DNA of 64,000 bases from Halomonas sp. CUBES01 (GCF_020991005.1 NZ_JAJLLW010000010.1:53414-117413); one strand, 5' to 3'; shown: positions 1 through 9,944, numbered from the stretch's first letter. The notes: generated by a model not told the origin, from the letters alone. Numbers and translations: made by a program.

Positions 1-900
1 GATATATTGCGGGTCTTCCGGGTTGTCGCAGTTGACGAAAATATTGCCGGGGTGCATGTCGGCATGAAAGAAATTGTCGCGGAAGACCTGGGTGAAGAAG
101 ATTTCCACCCCGCGCTCGGCGAGCTTCTTGAGATTGGTGCCGTTGGCCTTGAGGGTGTCGAGGTCGGCGACGGGCACGCCGCGGATACGTTCCTGAACCA
201 TCACGTGGCGGCGGGTGAATGGCCAGTAGATGGTCGGCACGAACAGCAGCGGCGAGTCCTTGAAATTACGCTTCAGCTGCGAGGTGTTGGCGGCTTCCTT
301 GTACAGATCGAGCTCGTCGAACAGCGTGGCCTCGTAATCCCGGATGACTTCCACCGGGCGCAGGCGACGTGCTTCGGGTACCTTGGCGAGCAGCTTGGCC
401 ACCTGGTACATCAGTGCCATGTCCTGACGCATGATGCGGTCGATGCCGGGGCGGATGATCTTGACCACCACGTCTTCACCGCTGTGCAGCCGGGCGACGT
501 GAACCTGGGCGATCGAGGCCGAGGCCAGCGGTGCCGGGTCGAAAAAGGCGAAGGCGTCGCTGAGCGACATTTCAAGCTCTTTCTCGACCCGGGTGACCGC
601 GTGTTCGCCGGGGAAGGGCGGCACCTGATCCTGCAGGCGCCTGAGCTCGTCGGCGATGTCCTCGGGCAGCAGGTCGCGGCGGGTGGACAACATCTGACCG
701 AACTTGATGAAAATTGGCCCCAGCGCCTCCAGCGCGAGCCGTAAACGCTCGCCCCGGGAGCGCGGGCCGATGGGCATCAGGCGCAGCGGCGAAAACCACA
801 GCAGAAACCGCAGCCACCAGGGCAGCCGATCAAGCGGCAGCAGCGTATCCAGACGGTGGCGGGCAATCACCCAACTGATGCGAAAAAGCCGCAGGCTCAT
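1..900 (-). CDS. ubiB: UbiB, ubiquinone biosynthesis kinase-like protein (3' part cut off by window edge)
   Basis: Atypical ABC1/ADCK-family protein-kinase-like ATPase needed for coenzyme Q synthesis at the inner membrane. About 300 N-terminal codons are present and the frame is still open at base 1, so the C-terminal part with its membrane helices lies outside. The family KxGQ motif is seen as KFGQMLSTR, and the catalytic-loop region as [11 protein letters not shown] near the window edge. The ATG at 900 overlaps the ubiJ stop by 4 bp (ATGA), indicating translational coupling. It is the last gene of ubiE-ubiJ-ubiB, the same order as in E. coli. Confidence 0.95.
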   Translation of the reverse strand, partial: MSLRLFRISWVIARHRLDTLLPLDRLPWWLRFLLWFSPLRLMPIGPRSRGERLRLALEALGPIFIKFGQMLSTRRDLLPEDIADELRRLQDQVPPFPGEHAVTRVEKELEMSLSDAFAFFDPAPLASASIAQVHVARLHSGEDVVVKIIRPGIDRIMRQDMALMYQVAKLLAKVPEARRLRPVEVIRDYEATLFDELDLYKEAANTSQLKRNFKDSPLLFVPTIYWPFTRRHVMVQERIRGVPVADLDTLKANGTNLKKLAERGVEIFFTQVFRDNFFHADMHPGNIFVNCDNPEDPQYI

Positions 901-1535
901 GGGCGATCCCCCGCGCGCAGCCGTCGGTCAAGGCGTTTAAAGCGTGCTTCGAGGCGGTCGGTGGCTACTTCGAGCGAGGTAAGCTGGTCGCGCAATACAT
1001 CGCGCTGCTGGCGGCCGGGGAGCAGGCGGGCCTCTTCGAAGACGTATTCGGCGACGTCCTGCACCAGCTCGTCGCGGGTGCGCAGGCCCCACTCGGCTGC
1101 GCGCCGCATGCCCTCGGCAAGCGAGTGGGCGGGGGCGTCACCCAGCCAGCGGGCCAGTTCGCTTTCCCAGTCGAGATCCAGATCCAGCAGCAGCGTGCGC
1201 GTGGCCTCCAGCAGGTGAACCTGGCCGCGAATGGCCAGTTTGCCCTCGAACATCAGCTGCTCGGCCGAGGCCCCGCCCAGCCAGGCCGACAGGGTTTCCG
1301 GCGTCAGCTCGACCACCGCATCCGCATGCCTGTCGTCCAGGTCGTCGCCGCGCAGCAGGTCAATCCCGGCCGCATGATAGTGCATGACCAGCGCCAGATG
1401 CGGCTGCTCGAAGCGTACCAGCAGGCGATTGCCCGCCAGCGCCGCCAGCCGTGAGGGTGACGCCGGGTCCCGGGCGAGAAGGGCGTTCAACGTGCGTTCA
1501 CAGCCGGCCAGCAACAGGGTCGGGGTTACCAGCAT
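897..1535 (-). CDS. ubiJ: UbiJ, ubiquinone biosynthesis accessory factor (SCP2 domain)
   Basis: Lipid-binding accessory factor of the soluble Ubi complex that carries hydrophobic CoQ intermediates. It is 212 aa. The first 130 residues or so look like the SCP2 sterol-carrier fold. The charged C-terminal segment (about 165-212, with [17 protein letters not shown]) is predicted to form a coiled coil, as in E. coli UbiJ. It lies between ubiE (22-bp gap) and ubiB (4-bp overlap). Sequence conservation in this family is low, so the assignment rests on domain layout plus gene order. Confidence 0.88.
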   Translation of the reverse strand: MLVTPTLLLAGCERTLNALLARDPASPSRLAALAGNRLLVRFEQPHLALVMHYHAAGIDLLRGDDLDDRHADAVVELTPETLSAWLGGASAEQLMFEGKLAIRGQVHLLEATRTLLLDLDLDWESELARWLGDAPAHSLAEGMRRAAEWGLRTRDELVQDVAEYVFEEARLLPGRQQRDVLRDQLTSLEVATDRLEARFKRLDRRLRAGDRP

Positions 1536-1557
1536 GCTGACCTCTCGGTGGTTGGTG

Positions 1558-2313
1558 TCATAGCTTGATGCCGCGGTGCAGTGCGACGATGCCGCCGGTC
1601 AGGTTGGTGTACTCCACCCGCTCCAGACCGGCGTCTTCCATCATGCTCTTCAGGGTGTCCTGATCGGGGTGCATGCGGATCGACTCGGCCAGATAGCGGT
1701 AGCTGTCGCCGTCGCCGGCCACCAGTTCGCCCATCCTGGGCAGCAGGCGGAAGGAGTACTCGTCGTAGGCTTTCGAGAGCAGCGGGTTGTTGGGTTTGGA
1801 AAACTCCAGCACCAGCAGGCGGCCGCCGGGCTTGAGAACCCGTGCCATGGAGCGCAGCGCGGCGTCCTTGTCGGTAACGTTGCGCAAGCCGAAGGCAATG
1901 GTGATGCAGTCGAAGCTGTTGTCGGGGAACGGCAGGCACTCGGCGTTGGCCTGGACGTACTCGACGTTGCTGCCTACGCCGTTGTCCATCAGCTTGTCGC
2001 GCCCCACGTTGAGCATGGAGGCGTTGATATCGGCCAGCACGACCTTGCCCCGCGGGCCGACCAGGCGTGAAAACTTGAGTGTCAAATCACCGGTGCCGCC
2101 GGCAATATCGAGCACGTGGTGGCCTGGTCGAACGCCGGCGCGCTCGATGGTCAGGCGCTTCCAGACGCGATGAATACCCATCGACATCAGGTCGTTCATG
2201 ACGTCATAGCGTGCGGCGACCGAATGAAACACGTCGGCGACCCGCGAGGCTTTTTCGTCGAGGGGAACTTCCTGGTAACCAAAATCGGTCGTGCGCTTAT
2301 CCGTGGGGCTCAT
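1558..2313 (-). CDS. ubiE: UbiE, demethylmenaquinone/2-methoxy-benzoquinol C-methyltransferase
   Basis: Class I SAM-dependent C-methyltransferase of ubiquinone (and menaquinone) synthesis. It has 251 aa, the usual length. SAM-binding motif I reads [12 protein letters not shown] near residue 69. The N-terminal [20 protein letters not shown] and the later AFGLRNVTD are family signatures. The ATG at 2313 is preceded by GGGAG about 10 bases upstream. It is the first gene of the ubiE-ubiJ-ubiB operon. In Pseudomonas the polyhydroxyalkanoate genes sit between the hslU-DUF971 block and ubiE; here only 122 bp separate them. Confidence 0.97.
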   Translation of the reverse strand: MSPTDKRTTDFGYQEVPLDEKASRVADVFHSVAARYDVMNDLMSMGIHRVWKRLTIERAGVRPGHHVLDIAGGTGDLTLKFSRLVGPRGKVVLADINASMLNVGRDKLMDNGVGSNVEYVQANAECLPFPDNSFDCITIAFGLRNVTDKDAALRSMARVLKPGGRLLVLEFSKPNNPLLSKAYDEYSFRLLPRMGELVAGDGDSYRYLAESIRMHPDQDTLKSMMEDAGLERVEYTNLTGGIVALHRGIKL

Positions 2314-2435
2314 GGGGCTCTAGCTCCCGAGTTCGAGGCGAAGAGCGTCGACCAGGCGGTCGCCGCGTTAAAAGGTTGGCAGCATTGTAGCCTTGTCCGC
2401 CCTGGCTTGTCTGCGTTTGCCGCCGGGACGCGACG

Positions 2436-2819
2436 TCACAGCTGTTTGAACTGGATGCTGGCAGGCTCGCGGGAGGCGCCGGCCTCGTCCAGCCGCTGCA
2501 GGTAATTTTCCCAGTACTCGCTTTGATGCTGGGCCAGTTCGTAGAGGTAGTTCCAACTGAACAGGCCGCTGTCGTGGCCGTCGTCAAAGTGCAGCTTGAG
2601 GGCGTAGTTGCCGGCCGGGGTAATATTCTGCAGCCCCACATCCTTCTTGCCGACCTGCAGCACGGCGGTATCGCCACCGTGGCCGCGCACTTCGGCGGAG
2701 GGGGAGTAGACACGCAGCAGCTCCACCGGGAGGCGATAGCTTTCGCCGTTGGCGTAGCCGAGCTCCAGCTCGCGGGTCGGCTTGTGGTAGTGAACGCGGG
2801 TCGGGGTGGGAGCAGTCAT
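2436..2819 (-). CDS. DUF971 (gamma-butyrobetaine hydroxylase-like N-terminal domain) protein
   Basis: Small cytoplasmic protein of 127 aa with the DUF971 domain, related to the N-terminal domain of gamma-butyrobetaine hydroxylase. Family hallmarks are ELELGYANGESYRLP near the start, the LLRVYSPSAEVRGHG segment and the LFSWNYLYEL block. Members have been linked to Fe-S protein handling, but the biochemical role here is not known. The ATG at 2819 (MTAPT) is chosen because GAGG lies 6 bases before it; an upstream in-frame TTG at 2831 would itself overlap that ribosome binding site. It follows hslU, an association common in pseudomonads. Confidence 0.85.
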   Translation of the reverse strand: MTAPTPTRVHYHKPTRELELGYANGESYRLPVELLRVYSPSAEVRGHGGDTAVLQVGKKDVGLQNITPAGNYALKLHFDDGHDSGLFSWNYLYELAQHQSEYWENYLQRLDEAGASREPASIQFKQL

Positions 2820-2898
2820 GACGTACCTCAATTAAGGGCTTGGCGTCGGGTGTCGGTCAGGGCACACCCAGGCTCGGCATCCTTGCCGAGCCAACGCG

Positions 2899-4221
2899 TT
2901 AGAGGATATAGCGCGACAGGTCTTCGTCGACGGCCAGCTCGCCCAGTTGGGCATTGACATAGTCGGCGTCGACCAGCAGTGGGCTTTCCATGTCGCCGCC
3001 CTTGAAGGAGGCCTCTTCTAGCAGGCGCTCCATGACGGTATGCAGACGGCGCGCGCCGATATTTTCGGTGCCCTCGTTGACCTGCCAGGAGATCTGGGCA
3101 ATGCGCTCGATGCCATCCTCAGTAAACTCGACGTCGAGTTTTTCGGTGGCCAGCAATGCCTTGTACTGCCGGGTCAGCGACGCCGAGGGCTCGGTCAGGA
3201 TACGCTTGAAATCGCCCGGCGTCAGTGCATCCAGCTCGACGCGGATGGGTAGTCGGCCCTGCAGTTCGGGAATCAGGTCCGACGGCCGCGATAGGTGGAA
3301 AGCCCCCGACGCAATGAACAGGATATGGTCGGTCTTGACCATGCCGTACTTGGTCGACACGGTCGAGCCTTCGATCAGCGGCAGCAGGTCACGCTGCACG
3401 CCTTCGCGGGAGACGTCGCCACCGCTTGACTGGCCGCTGCCCTTGGCCACCTTGTCGATCTCGTCCAGAAAGACAATGCCGTGCTGCTCGACCGCTTCCA
3501 CGGCGCGGGCCTTGATTTCCTCTTCGTTGACCAGCTTGCTGGCTTCTTCGTCGCGCAGCAGGCCAAAGGCCTCTTTCACCTTCACGCGGCGGGTTTCGCG
3601 CTTCTGCTGGCCCATGTTGGAAAACAGGCTCTGCAGCTGGCTGGTCATTTCTTCCATGCCCGGCGGGGTCATGATGTCGATACCCTGACCCTGGGCGGAC
3701 ACCTCGATGTCGATTTCCTTATCGTCAAGCTGGCCCTCGCGGAGTTTCTTGCGGAAGGCCTGGCGCGTGCCGCTGTCGTCGCGGGGCTTGTCTTCCTGGC
3801 CGCGAGGCGGCGGCAGCAGGGCGTCGAGGATACGGTCTTCCGCCGCGTCCTCGGCCCGGTGGCCGACTTCTTCCTTGGCGTGCTCGCGCACCATCTTGAT
3901 CGACGCTTCGATCAGGTCGCGGATGATCGATTCGACGTCGCGGCCCACATAGCCCACTTCGGTGAACTTGGTGGCTTCCACCTTGATGAACGGTGCTCGT
4001 GCCAGCTTGGCCAGGCGGCGGGCAATTTCGGTCTTGCCCACGCCAGTGGGGCCGATCATGAGGATATTCTTGGGCGTGACCTCCGGGCGCAGCTCGTCGT
4101 CCAGCTGCATGCGGCGCCAGCGGTTGCGCAATGCTATAGCCACGGCGCGCTTGGCGTCTTGCTGGCCAATAATGTATTGATCCAGGGCATGGACGATCTC
4201 GCGGGGTGTCATCTGGGTCAT
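2899..4221 (-). CDS. hslU: HslU, ATPase subunit of the HslUV protease
   Basis: AAA+ unfoldase that feeds substrates into the HslV peptidase. It has 440 aa. The N-terminal [16 protein letters not shown] is a family signature. Walker A ([15 protein letters not shown]) is near residue 60 and Walker B ([11 protein letters not shown]) near 250. The I-domain insertion lies between them at about 110-230, and the C-terminus LSRYIL is the conserved tail that docks into HslV pockets. It starts 10 bp after hslV in the same operon. Confidence 0.98.
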   Translation of the reverse strand: MTQMTPREIVHALDQYIIGQQDAKRAVAIALRNRWRRMQLDDELRPEVTPKNILMIGPTGVGKTEIARRLAKLARAPFIKVEATKFTEVGYVGRDVESIIRDLIEASIKMVREHAKEEVGHRAEDAAEDRILDALLPPPRGQEDKPRDDSGTRQAFRKKLREGQLDDKEIDIEVSAQGQGIDIMTPPGMEEMTSQLQSLFSNMGQQKRETRRVKVKEAFGLLRDEEASKLVNEEEIKARAVEAVEQHGIVFLDEIDKVAKGSGQSSGGDVSREGVQRDLLPLIEGSTVSTKYGMVKTDHILFIASGAFHLSRPSDLIPELQGRLPIRVELDALTPGDFKRILTEPSASLTRQYKALLATEKLDVEFTEDGIERIAQISWQVNEGTENIGARRLHTVMERLLEEASFKGGDMESPLLVDADYVNAQLGELAVDEDLSRYIL

Positions 4222-4231
4222 AAAAGGGGCC

Positions 4232-4765
4232 TCAACGTTCGTTGATGTTCAGCGCTTCAAGCGTGATGTGATGATTGGTGAACACGCAGATGTCACCGGC
4301 GATGGCGAGGGATTTCTCGGTAATGTCGCGGGCCCCCAGCTCGGTGTTTTCGAGCAGCGCGCGGGCGCTTGCCTGGGCATAGTTGCCGCCGGAGCCGATG
4401 GCGATGATGCCGCGTTCCGGCTCCACTACGTCGCCGTTGCCGGTAATGATCAACGAGGCGCTATGGTCGGCCACGGCGAGCAGCGCTTCCAGGCGGCGCA
4501 GGGCGCGGTCGGTGCGCCAGTCCTTGGCCAGCTCGACGGCGGCCTTGGTGAGGTGACCCTGGTATTTTTCGAGCTGGGCTTCGAAGCGCTCGAACAGGGT
4601 GAAGGCGTCGGCGGTGCCGCCGGCAAAACCAGCCAGCACCTTGCCGCGGTAAAGGCGGCGTACCTTGCTGGCATTGCCTTTCATCACGGTGTTGCCAAGC
4701 GACACCTGGCCGTCACCTGCCAGGGCGACTTCATTGCCGCGACGAACGGATACGATGGTGGTCAT
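4232..4765 (-). CDS. hslV: HslV, peptidase subunit of the HslUV protease
   Basis: Threonine peptidase forming the proteolytic chamber of HslUV. It has 177 aa. The protein starts [10 protein letters not shown]; removal of Met exposes the catalytic Thr. [13 protein letters not shown] and the [15 protein letters not shown] block are typical. The ATG at 4765 has AAGGAG ahead of it at good spacing. It is the first gene of hslVU. I looked for a sigma-32-type promoter upstream (4766-4900) and saw no convincing match. Confidence 0.98.
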   Translation of the reverse strand: MTTIVSVRRGNEVALAGDGQVSLGNTVMKGNASKVRRLYRGKVLAGFAGGTADAFTLFERFEAQLEKYQGHLTKAAVELAKDWRTDRALRRLEALLAVADHSASLIITGNGDVVEPERGIIAIGSGGNYAQASARALLENTELGARDITEKSLAIAGDICVFTNHHITLEALNINER

Positions 4766-4848
4766 GGAGATAACTCCTTGGGGGAGGCGTGCTCCCGATG
4801 ACGGTCGGGCCGCAGTGCGACCATTGTATAAGCAGTTCCCAACAGAAT

Positions 4849-4879
4849 GCGGGCGGCCGATAAAAAATCAACCGCCCGC
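4849..4879. other. inverted repeat between the SPOR-protein gene and hslV
   Basis: GCGGGCGG at 4849-4856 pairs with CCGCCCGC at 4872-4879 around a 15-base loop. No T-run follows the stem on either strand, so it is at best a weak terminator of the argS-SPOR transcript or an mRNA-end stabiliser. Confidence 0.35.
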
Positions 4880-4900
4880 CGACTATTCAGACCGGGTTTC

Positions 4901-5620
4901 TCAGTTTTGCAGCTGGATCAGCAGCGGCTCGATGCCCTGGGTGGTCATTAAATCCTGGGCGCGGTTGAGTTCGCGGGTATCTTCGTAAGGGCCCACCTGC
5001 ACGCGGTGCCAGGTGCTGCCGTTGGCCTGGATCTCGCTGATTTGCGCCAGCAGGCTCAGGTTGCGCAGCCGCTCGCGGAGCTGTTCGGCGTCGTCAAGCT
5101 CGCGGAAAGACGCCGCCTGGAGGACGTAGCGGGCGCCGTCGTCGCTGGCGGTTTGCTGGGCGGTGGTCACCTGTTCCTGAGGGCGCATGTTGGCGGCGAT
5201 CACCTGGGCGATGGGGTCGTCGACGCTGTCATCGCCAGCCGCTTCATCCGTCTCGGCCGCCGCCGGCTTTTCGACAGTCGACGCCGGGGCAGCGCCCGGC
5301 GCGATCACCTCGGTTTCGGGCAGCAGGGTATAGAACTCGAAGGTGGGCATCGAGGGTTCCGCCGACGCTTCGGTTTCCCGCGCAGCTTCGCGGGCTTCAC
5401 GCTCGGCAGCGTCCGGCTCCGAGGCCGTCTGGACGGGGGCTTCCGGCGGATCCTGCCAGGGGGCGGTGCCGTGTTGGTGCTGGGCGAGAAAGAACCCTGC
5501 CGCCATGCCGGCCAGCCCCCACAGCCAGCCGGGCAGCCGAAACCCGCCGCCTGAGCGGCTGGCGGGCTTGCGCTGACTGGTGGCGCCACGCCGGGTGGGC
5601 TTTTTACGCGGGCTGGCCAT
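4901..5620 (-). CDS. SPOR-domain cell-division protein, FtsN-like
   Basis: Bitopic inner-membrane protein of 239 aa. A short basic cytoplasmic tail (KKPTRRGATSQRK) is followed by one membrane segment at about 32-45 (LWGLAGMAAGFFLAQ) and a Pro/Ala/Glu-rich linker. The C-terminal SPOR domain (about 160-237, YVLQAASFRELDDAEQLRERL) would bind denuded septal peptidoglycan. The layout is that of FtsN. It starts 3 bp after argS ends, with its ribosome binding site inside argS, so the two are probably translationally coupled. Other SPOR proteins share this layout, so the symbol is left open. Confidence 0.8.
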   Translation of the reverse strand: MASPRKKPTRRGATSQRKPASRSGGGFRLPGWLWGLAGMAAGFFLAQHQHGTAPWQDPPEAPVQTASEPDAAEREAREAARETEASAEPSMPTFEFYTLLPETEVIAPGAAPASTVEKPAAAETDEAAGDDSVDDPIAQVIAANMRPQEQVTTAQQTASDDGARYVLQAASFRELDDAEQLRERLRNLSLLAQISEIQANGSTWHRVQVGPYEDTRELNRAQDLMTTQGIEPLLIQLQN

Positions 5621-5623
5621 GGC

Positions 5624-7309
5624 TTACATCTCCTCGGGCGCGCTGACGCCCATTAGATCCAGTCCGTTGCGCAATACTTGGCGGGTGGCCAGACCCAGCG
5701 CCAGCCGGGTATTGCGCAGGGTCGCGTCGTCGACCATCACCTTGACGGCGTTGTAGCAGGTGTGGAAATCGCCCGCCAGATCCAGCAGGTACTGGGCAAT
5801 CTGCTGGGGCTCGCGGTTGCGGGTGGCGTTCTCGACCGCTTCCGGGTAGCGCGCCAGGCGGTTGAGCACGGCGCGCTCCTGGTCGCTGTCGAGCAGGGCC
5901 AGGTTGGCCAGCGCCAGGTCGTGATCGAAAGGCTGTCCTGCCGCTTCGGCTTTGCGCAGCATGCTGCACACCCGGGCGTGGGCGTACTGAATATAGTAGA
6001 CCGGGTTGTCGTTGGACTGGGAACGCGCCAGGTCGATATCAAAGGTCAACTGCGAGTCGGCCCGGCGGGCGGCGAGGAAGAAACGCGTCGCATCGCGGCC
6101 CACTTCGTCGATCAGGTCGCGCACGGTGACATAGCTGCCGGCGCGCTTGGAAAGTTTTACCTCCACGCCGGAGCGGGTCACCATGACCATCTGGTGCAGT
6201 ACATAGTCGGGCCAGCCTTCGGGGATGCCGACGTCCAGCGCCTGCAGGCCGGCGCGTACGCGGGTCACCGTCGAGTGGTGGTCGGCGCCCTGTTCGTTGA
6301 TCACCGTCTTGAAGCCGCGCTGCCATTTGTTCAGGTGGTAGGCGACGTCGGGCAAAAAGTAGGTATAGCCGCCTTCACGCTTGCGCATCACGCGATCCTT
6401 GTCGTCGCCGAAGTCGGTGGTGCGCAACCACATGGCGCCGTCTTCCTCAAAGGTATGGCCGGCCGCGATAAGCCTTTCTACCGTGGCGTCCACCTTGCCG
6501 TCGGCGTACAGCGATGATTCGAGGAAGTAGACGTCGAACTCGACGCCGAAGGCTTTCAGGTCCAGGTCCTGCTCGCGGCGCAGCCAGGCCACCGCAAACG
6601 CCTTAATGGCGTCCAGGTCATCGGGGTTGGCGCTGGCCGTGACTTCACGGTCGTCGGCAGACACGGTCTCGCCCGCCATGAAGTCCTTGGCTACATCCAC
6701 GATGTAGTCGCCGCGATAGCCGTCTTCCGGCCAGCTGTCATCCTCGGGGCCGAGCCCCTTGGCGCGCGCCTGTACCGAGCGCGCCAGATTGTCGATTTGC
6801 GCCCCGGCGTCGTTGTAGTAGAACTCGCGGGTCACGTCGTAACCGCTGGCGGCAAGCAGGCGGCACAGGCAGTCGCCAATCGCCGCGCCCCGGCCATGGC
6901 CGACGTGCAGGGGGCCGGTGGGGTTGGCGGAAACGAATTCCACCTGCACCTTTTCACCCTTGCCGATCAGGCTGCGCCCGAAGGCGTCGCCGCTGTCGAG
7001 CACCTGGGCGACGATCTGCGCGGCGGCGTCGGAGGCGGCGAAAAAGTTGATGAAGCCCGGGCCGGCAATCTCGGTTTTGTGGATCGCATCGCTGTCAGGC
7101 AGGGCTGCCACCAGGGCGTCGGCCAGTTCGCGGGGCTTCATGCCGGCGGGTTTGGCCAGCATCAGCGCCAGGTTGGTGGCGTAATCCCCGTGGGCCTTGT
7201 CTTTAGTGGGGTCCACCTTGATGGTGGGCTGAAGATCAGCGGGCAGCACGCCTTGGTGCTTGAGCGCGGAAACCGCGCCGTCGAGCAGTGAAGTAATCGT
7301 GTCTTTCAT
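5624..7309 (-). CDS. argS: ArgS, arginyl-tRNA synthetase
   Basis: Class I aminoacyl-tRNA synthetase charging tRNA-Arg. It has 561 aa. The HIGH signature is seen as [14 protein letters not shown] at about 128. The KMSK-loop counterpart is [12 protein letters not shown], the degenerate form usual for ArgRS. The N-terminal Add1 tRNA-recognition domain and the C-terminal DALR anticodon-binding domain, ending [13 protein letters not shown], are both complete. It is followed at once by the SPOR-domain gene. Confidence 0.98.
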   Translation of the reverse strand: MKDTITSLLDGAVSALKHQGVLPADLQPTIKVDPTKDKAHGDYATNLALMLAKPAGMKPRELADALVAALPDSDAIHKTEIAGPGFINFFAASDAAAQIVAQVLDSGDAFGRSLIGKGEKVQVEFVSANPTGPLHVGHGRGAAIGDCLCRLLAASGYDVTREFYYNDAGAQIDNLARSVQARAKGLGPEDDSWPEDGYRGDYIVDVAKDFMAGETVSADDREVTASANPDDLDAIKAFAVAWLRREQDLDLKAFGVEFDVYFLESSLYADGKVDATVERLIAAGHTFEEDGAMWLRTTDFGDDKDRVMRKREGGYTYFLPDVAYHLNKWQRGFKTVINEQGADHHSTVTRVRAGLQALDVGIPEGWPDYVLHQMVMVTRSGVEVKLSKRAGSYVTVRDLIDEVGRDATRFFLAARRADSQLTFDIDLARSQSNDNPVYYIQYAHARVCSMLRKAEAAGQPFDHDLALANLALLDSDQERAVLNRLARYPEAVENATRNREPQQIAQYLLDLAGDFHTCYNAVKVMVDDATLRNTRLALGLATRQVLRNGLDLMGVSAPEEM

Positions 7310-7437
7310 CTAGGTATCCGGTGTTGGCGGCGTGTGCGCATCTGTGCGAGGTGTACCAGTAAGGCGACTATTATCGGCAATTGCGCCGCAGTTTCAAAGG
7401 CGCGTTGCCAAACAAGCAGATCTGTACACGTATTGGC

Positions 7438-7533
7438 GCCAGGGCAGGTTTCCGCGAGGGCGCTGTGAACCCCTTCCTGGGCGCTACTTTCGCCATCCCT
7501 GGGCGAAAGACCCTCGCTTCAACCTGCCCTGGC
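7438..7533. repeat. 96-bp palindromic element (REP/MITE-like) between argS and priA
   Basis: A 13-bp outer arm (GCCAGGGCAGGTT, 7438-7450) is repeated inverted at 7521-7533. Inside it, GCGAGGG (7454-7460) pairs with CCCTCGC (7511-7517) across a 3x3 internal loop. Within the loop a separate hairpin CTTTCGCC/GGCGAAAG (7487-7494 and 7502-7509) stands beside a 7-bp direct repeat GGGCGCT (7458-7464, 7479-7485). The sharp ends and nested stems suggest a dispersed palindromic unit rather than a simple terminator. It is the only copy I noticed in the window. Confidence 0.6.
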
Positions 7534-7552
7534 AACAGCGTGATGTAAATCG

Positions 7553-7586
7553 CTGTCTTAACGTTTATTTATAAGCGCTAAGACAG
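7553..7586 (-). terminator. hairpin over the priA stop codon
   Basis: CTGTCTTA (7553-7560) pairs with TAAGACAG (7579-7586), extended after one mismatch by five more pairs including a G-U. The stem covers the TAG stop of priA. There is no long T-run, so termination may be weak. A bare RNA-stabilising stem is the alternative. Confidence 0.4.
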
Positions 7587-9800
7587 GCTTTGCGGGTCGA
7601 TATCGATCGACCAGCGAACCCGGCGTGCGTCGCGGTTGGCCTCGAGCCATTGCACCAGCCAGCTGGCGGCGGCATGTAGCTGGCTGCGCTTGTCGGCGGC
7701 GAGCATGACCTGCAGGTGGTAGCGGTTCTGGCGGCGTTCCATGGGCGCGGGCACCGGGCCCAGGCAGCGTGCCGGCGTGGCCGATTGGGTCAGCCACTCG
7801 CGCAGCGCCTGAGCCGCCTGCTGCGCCAGCGCAAGGGCGGCGTCTTCCTTGGGGCTTTCAATGCGCAGCAGCGCCATGAAGCAAAACGGCGGTAGCTGGG
7901 CCAGGCGTCGCTCTTCCAGCAGGTTGCGCGCCAGGGCACCGTAGCCGTGTTCGGCCAGCTGGCCAAGATGCGGGTCGTCGGGGTGCAGGGTCTGCACCAG
8001 AACGCGGCCGGGATGAGCGGCGCGCCCGGCGCGCCCCGCGACCTGCTCAAGGAGCTGCGCGCTGTGCTCCAGCGCGCGGAAGTCGGCGGCGTAGAGACCG
8101 CCGTCGGCATTGACCACCACGACCAGGGTGACGTGGGGCAGGTGGTGGCCTTTGGCCAGCATCTGGGTGCCCACCAGCAGGCAGGGCTCGCCGCGCTGAA
8201 TGTCCTTGAGCATGTGCTCGAAGCTGTCTTTGCGGCGCGTGCTGTCGCGGTCGATGCGCTGCACCGTGGTCTTGGGGAACAGGCCCTGCAGGGTTTCCTC
8301 GGTGCGTTCGGTGCCGCTGCCCAGCGCGCGCAGGTCGCCGCTGCCGCAGTCCGGGCAGGCATCCGGCAGGCCGCAGCGGCTGTCACAGTGATGGCAGGCA
8401 AGCAGCGGCGGCTGCCGATGCAGGGTCATGCGGGCGTCGCACTGACCGCATTCGGCGATCCAGCCGCAGGCGTGACAGGCAAGGGTGGGCGCAAACCCCC
8501 GCCGGTTGATGAAAATCAGTACCTGTTTGCCGCCGGCCAGGGTGTTCTTGATGGCGGTGAGCGACGCCGGTAGCAGGCCGCCCTGGCGTCGCTGGTGGCG
8601 CATATCCACCAGCTCGAGCTTGGCGGGCGGATGGCGGCTGGGCCGCTGGGTCAGGCGTAAGTGCCGATACGTCCCCGTCAGTGCCTGCTGCAGGCTTTCC
8701 AGGGACGGCGTGGCGCTGCCCAGCAGCAGCGGAATCTTGTGGCGATGGGCGCGGGCCACCGCCAGGTCGCGGGCGTGGTAGCGCAGGCCGTCCTGCTGCT
8801 TGTAGGAGCCATCGTGTTCTTCGTCGACGATAATCGCCCCTGGGTTGGCCAGCGGCGTGAAGATCGCCGAGCGGGTGCCGATGATGATCAGCGCCCGGCC
8901 GCTGGCGGCAGCCTCCCAGACGTCCAGACGCTCGGGGTCGGTGAGGCCTGAGTGCAGCGCCACGACGGGCACCCGGAAGCGGTTCTTGAAGCGGGCGAGC
9001 GTCTGCGGGGTCAGGCCGATTTCCGGCACCAGGACGAGGGACTGCTTGCCCTTGGCGGCGACGGCTTCGATCAGCTGCAGGTAGACTTCGGTCTTGCCGC
9101 TGCCGGTGACGCCTTCGAGCAGGCAGGGGTGATAGTCGTCGAGCTTTTCGTGGAGCGCGGCCAGCGCCGTTGCCTGCTCGCGGTTGAGCGGCAGCGCCGG
9201 GCTTGCCAGCAAGCTGCCGCTGGGCGGCGCGGGGGCGGTGAGCGTGATGTCCTTTGCGTGGGCGAGGCCCTTTTTTTCAAGGGCCATTAGCTGGTCGCGG
9301 CTGAACCCATGGGCGCTGACCGCGCGGCCCGGCAACCCATGGGGGTGCTGCAGCAGCAGCGCGTGGAGCCCGGCCTGCTTGGGTGCGCGGGCGAGGCGTT
9401 CATCGTCGGCGGCCCCCGCCGCCCGCCAGAGCGTTTGCGTCCGGCCCGCCATGGGGTGGCCCTGGCGCAGCCGCGCGGGCATCGCCATGTGCAGCGTATC
9501 GCCCAGGCTGTGCTGGTAATAGCGGGCGGCAAACTGGCACAGCCAGCGCCAGTCCGTGGGTAGCGGCGCATCGTCGAGGGTGTCGCTGACCTGGCGTAGC
9601 TGCGCTCGCGGCAGCTCGCTGTGGTCGGTGAGCTCGATAATCACCCCGACGACCTCGCGACGACCGAACGGCACGCGAACGCGCAGGCCCGGCTGCCAGC
9701 CGCCGGTCGGCGTCTGTCGATTGGGTAGATAATCAAACAGGCGTCGCAGGGGCGACGGCAGGGCAATCTTGAGCACCTGGGCGGAAACAGCGTCGGGCAA
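7578..9800 (-). CDS. priA: PriA, primosomal replication-restart helicase
   Basis: Superfamily 2 DNA helicase that reloads the replisome at stalled forks. It has 740 aa. Order of parts: N-terminal 3'-end-binding domain, Walker A GVTGSGKTE with Lys236, Walker B DEEH (VDEEHDGSYKQQDG), then a zinc domain with cysteine pairs CHACGW, CGQCDA, CHHCDS and CPDCGS, then the C-terminal helicase lobe. There is no ATG near the N-terminus. A TTG at 9800 with GGAGG four bases upstream fits the family N-terminus (VLKIALPSPLRRLFDYL). It is transcribed divergently from rpmE. Confidence 0.96.
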   Translation of the reverse strand: MPDAVSAQVLKIALPSPLRRLFDYLPNRQTPTGGWQPGLRVRVPFGRREVVGVIIELTDHSELPRAQLRQVSDTLDDAPLPTDWRWLCQFAARYYQHSLGDTLHMAMPARLRQGHPMAGRTQTLWRAAGAADDERLARAPKQAGLHALLLQHPHGLPGRAVSAHGFSRDQLMALEKKGLAHAKDITLTAPAPPSGSLLASPALPLNREQATALAALHEKLDDYHPCLLEGVTGSGKTEVYLQLIEAVAAKGKQSLVLVPEIGLTPQTLARFKNRFRVPVVALHSGLTDPERLDVWEAAASGRALIIIGTRSAIFTPLANPGAIIVDEEHDGSYKQQDGLRYHARDLAVARAHRHKIPLLLGSATPSLESLQQALTGTYRHLRLTQRPSRHPPAKLELVDMRHQRRQGGLLPASLTAIKNTLAGGKQVLIFINRRGFAPTLACHACGWIAECGQCDARMTLHRQPPLLACHHCDSRCGLPDACPDCGSGDLRALGSGTERTEETLQGLFPKTTVQRIDRDSTRRKDSFEHMLKDIQRGEPCLLVGTQMLAKGHHLPHVTLVVVVNADGGLYAADFRALEHSAQLLEQVAGRAGRAAHPGRVLVQTLHPDDPHLGQLAEHGYGALARNLLEERRLAQLPPFCFMALLRIESPKEDAALALAQQAAQALREWLTQSATPARCLGPVPAPMERRQNRYHLQVMLAADKRSQLHAAASWLVQWLEANRDARRVRWSIDIDPQSLS

Positions 9801-9829
9801 TTGGCCTCCGGCATAAGTTTTGCTAGAAT
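9801..9829 (+). promoter_or_regulatory. probable sigma-70 promoter of rpmE
   Basis: TTGGCC (9801-9806) and TAGAAT (9824-9829) are separated by 17 bp. A TG one base upstream of the -10 makes it an extended -10 (TGCTAGAAT). It points into rpmE and begins at the priA start codon, so the divergent genes share this control region. Confidence 0.6.
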
Positions 9830-9848
9830 ACGCGGCCGCTCTGAATCT

Positions 9849-9884
9849 AAACGACGGAGCGATTAACCGGTTAGTCGTTTTTTT
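9849..9884 (+). promoter_or_regulatory. terminator-like hairpin in the rpmE leader
   Basis: AAACGAC (9849-9855) pairs with GTCGTTT (9874-9880) and encloses a second near-perfect palindrome (GATTAACC/GGTTAGTC). Seven Ts (9878-9884) overlap and follow the stem, as in an intrinsic terminator. It lies between the promoter and the rpmE start and is a candidate attenuator or L31 autoregulatory leader; L31 leader RNAs are known in gammaproteobacteria. Confidence 0.45.
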
Positions 9885-9944
9885 AAACCGTATGCGGTGC
9901 CTGGCACGAGATCAGGTGGCGGCATACCGCTGATGAGGCTCAAG

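Noticed and set aside
4766..4900. heat-shock (sigma-32) promoter of hslVU
   Set aside because: The sequence contains only weak -10-like words with poor spacing; not enough to call.
7332..7574. 80-codon plus-strand frame between argS and priA
   Set aside because: It is made up largely of the arms of the palindromic element and has no ribosome binding site.
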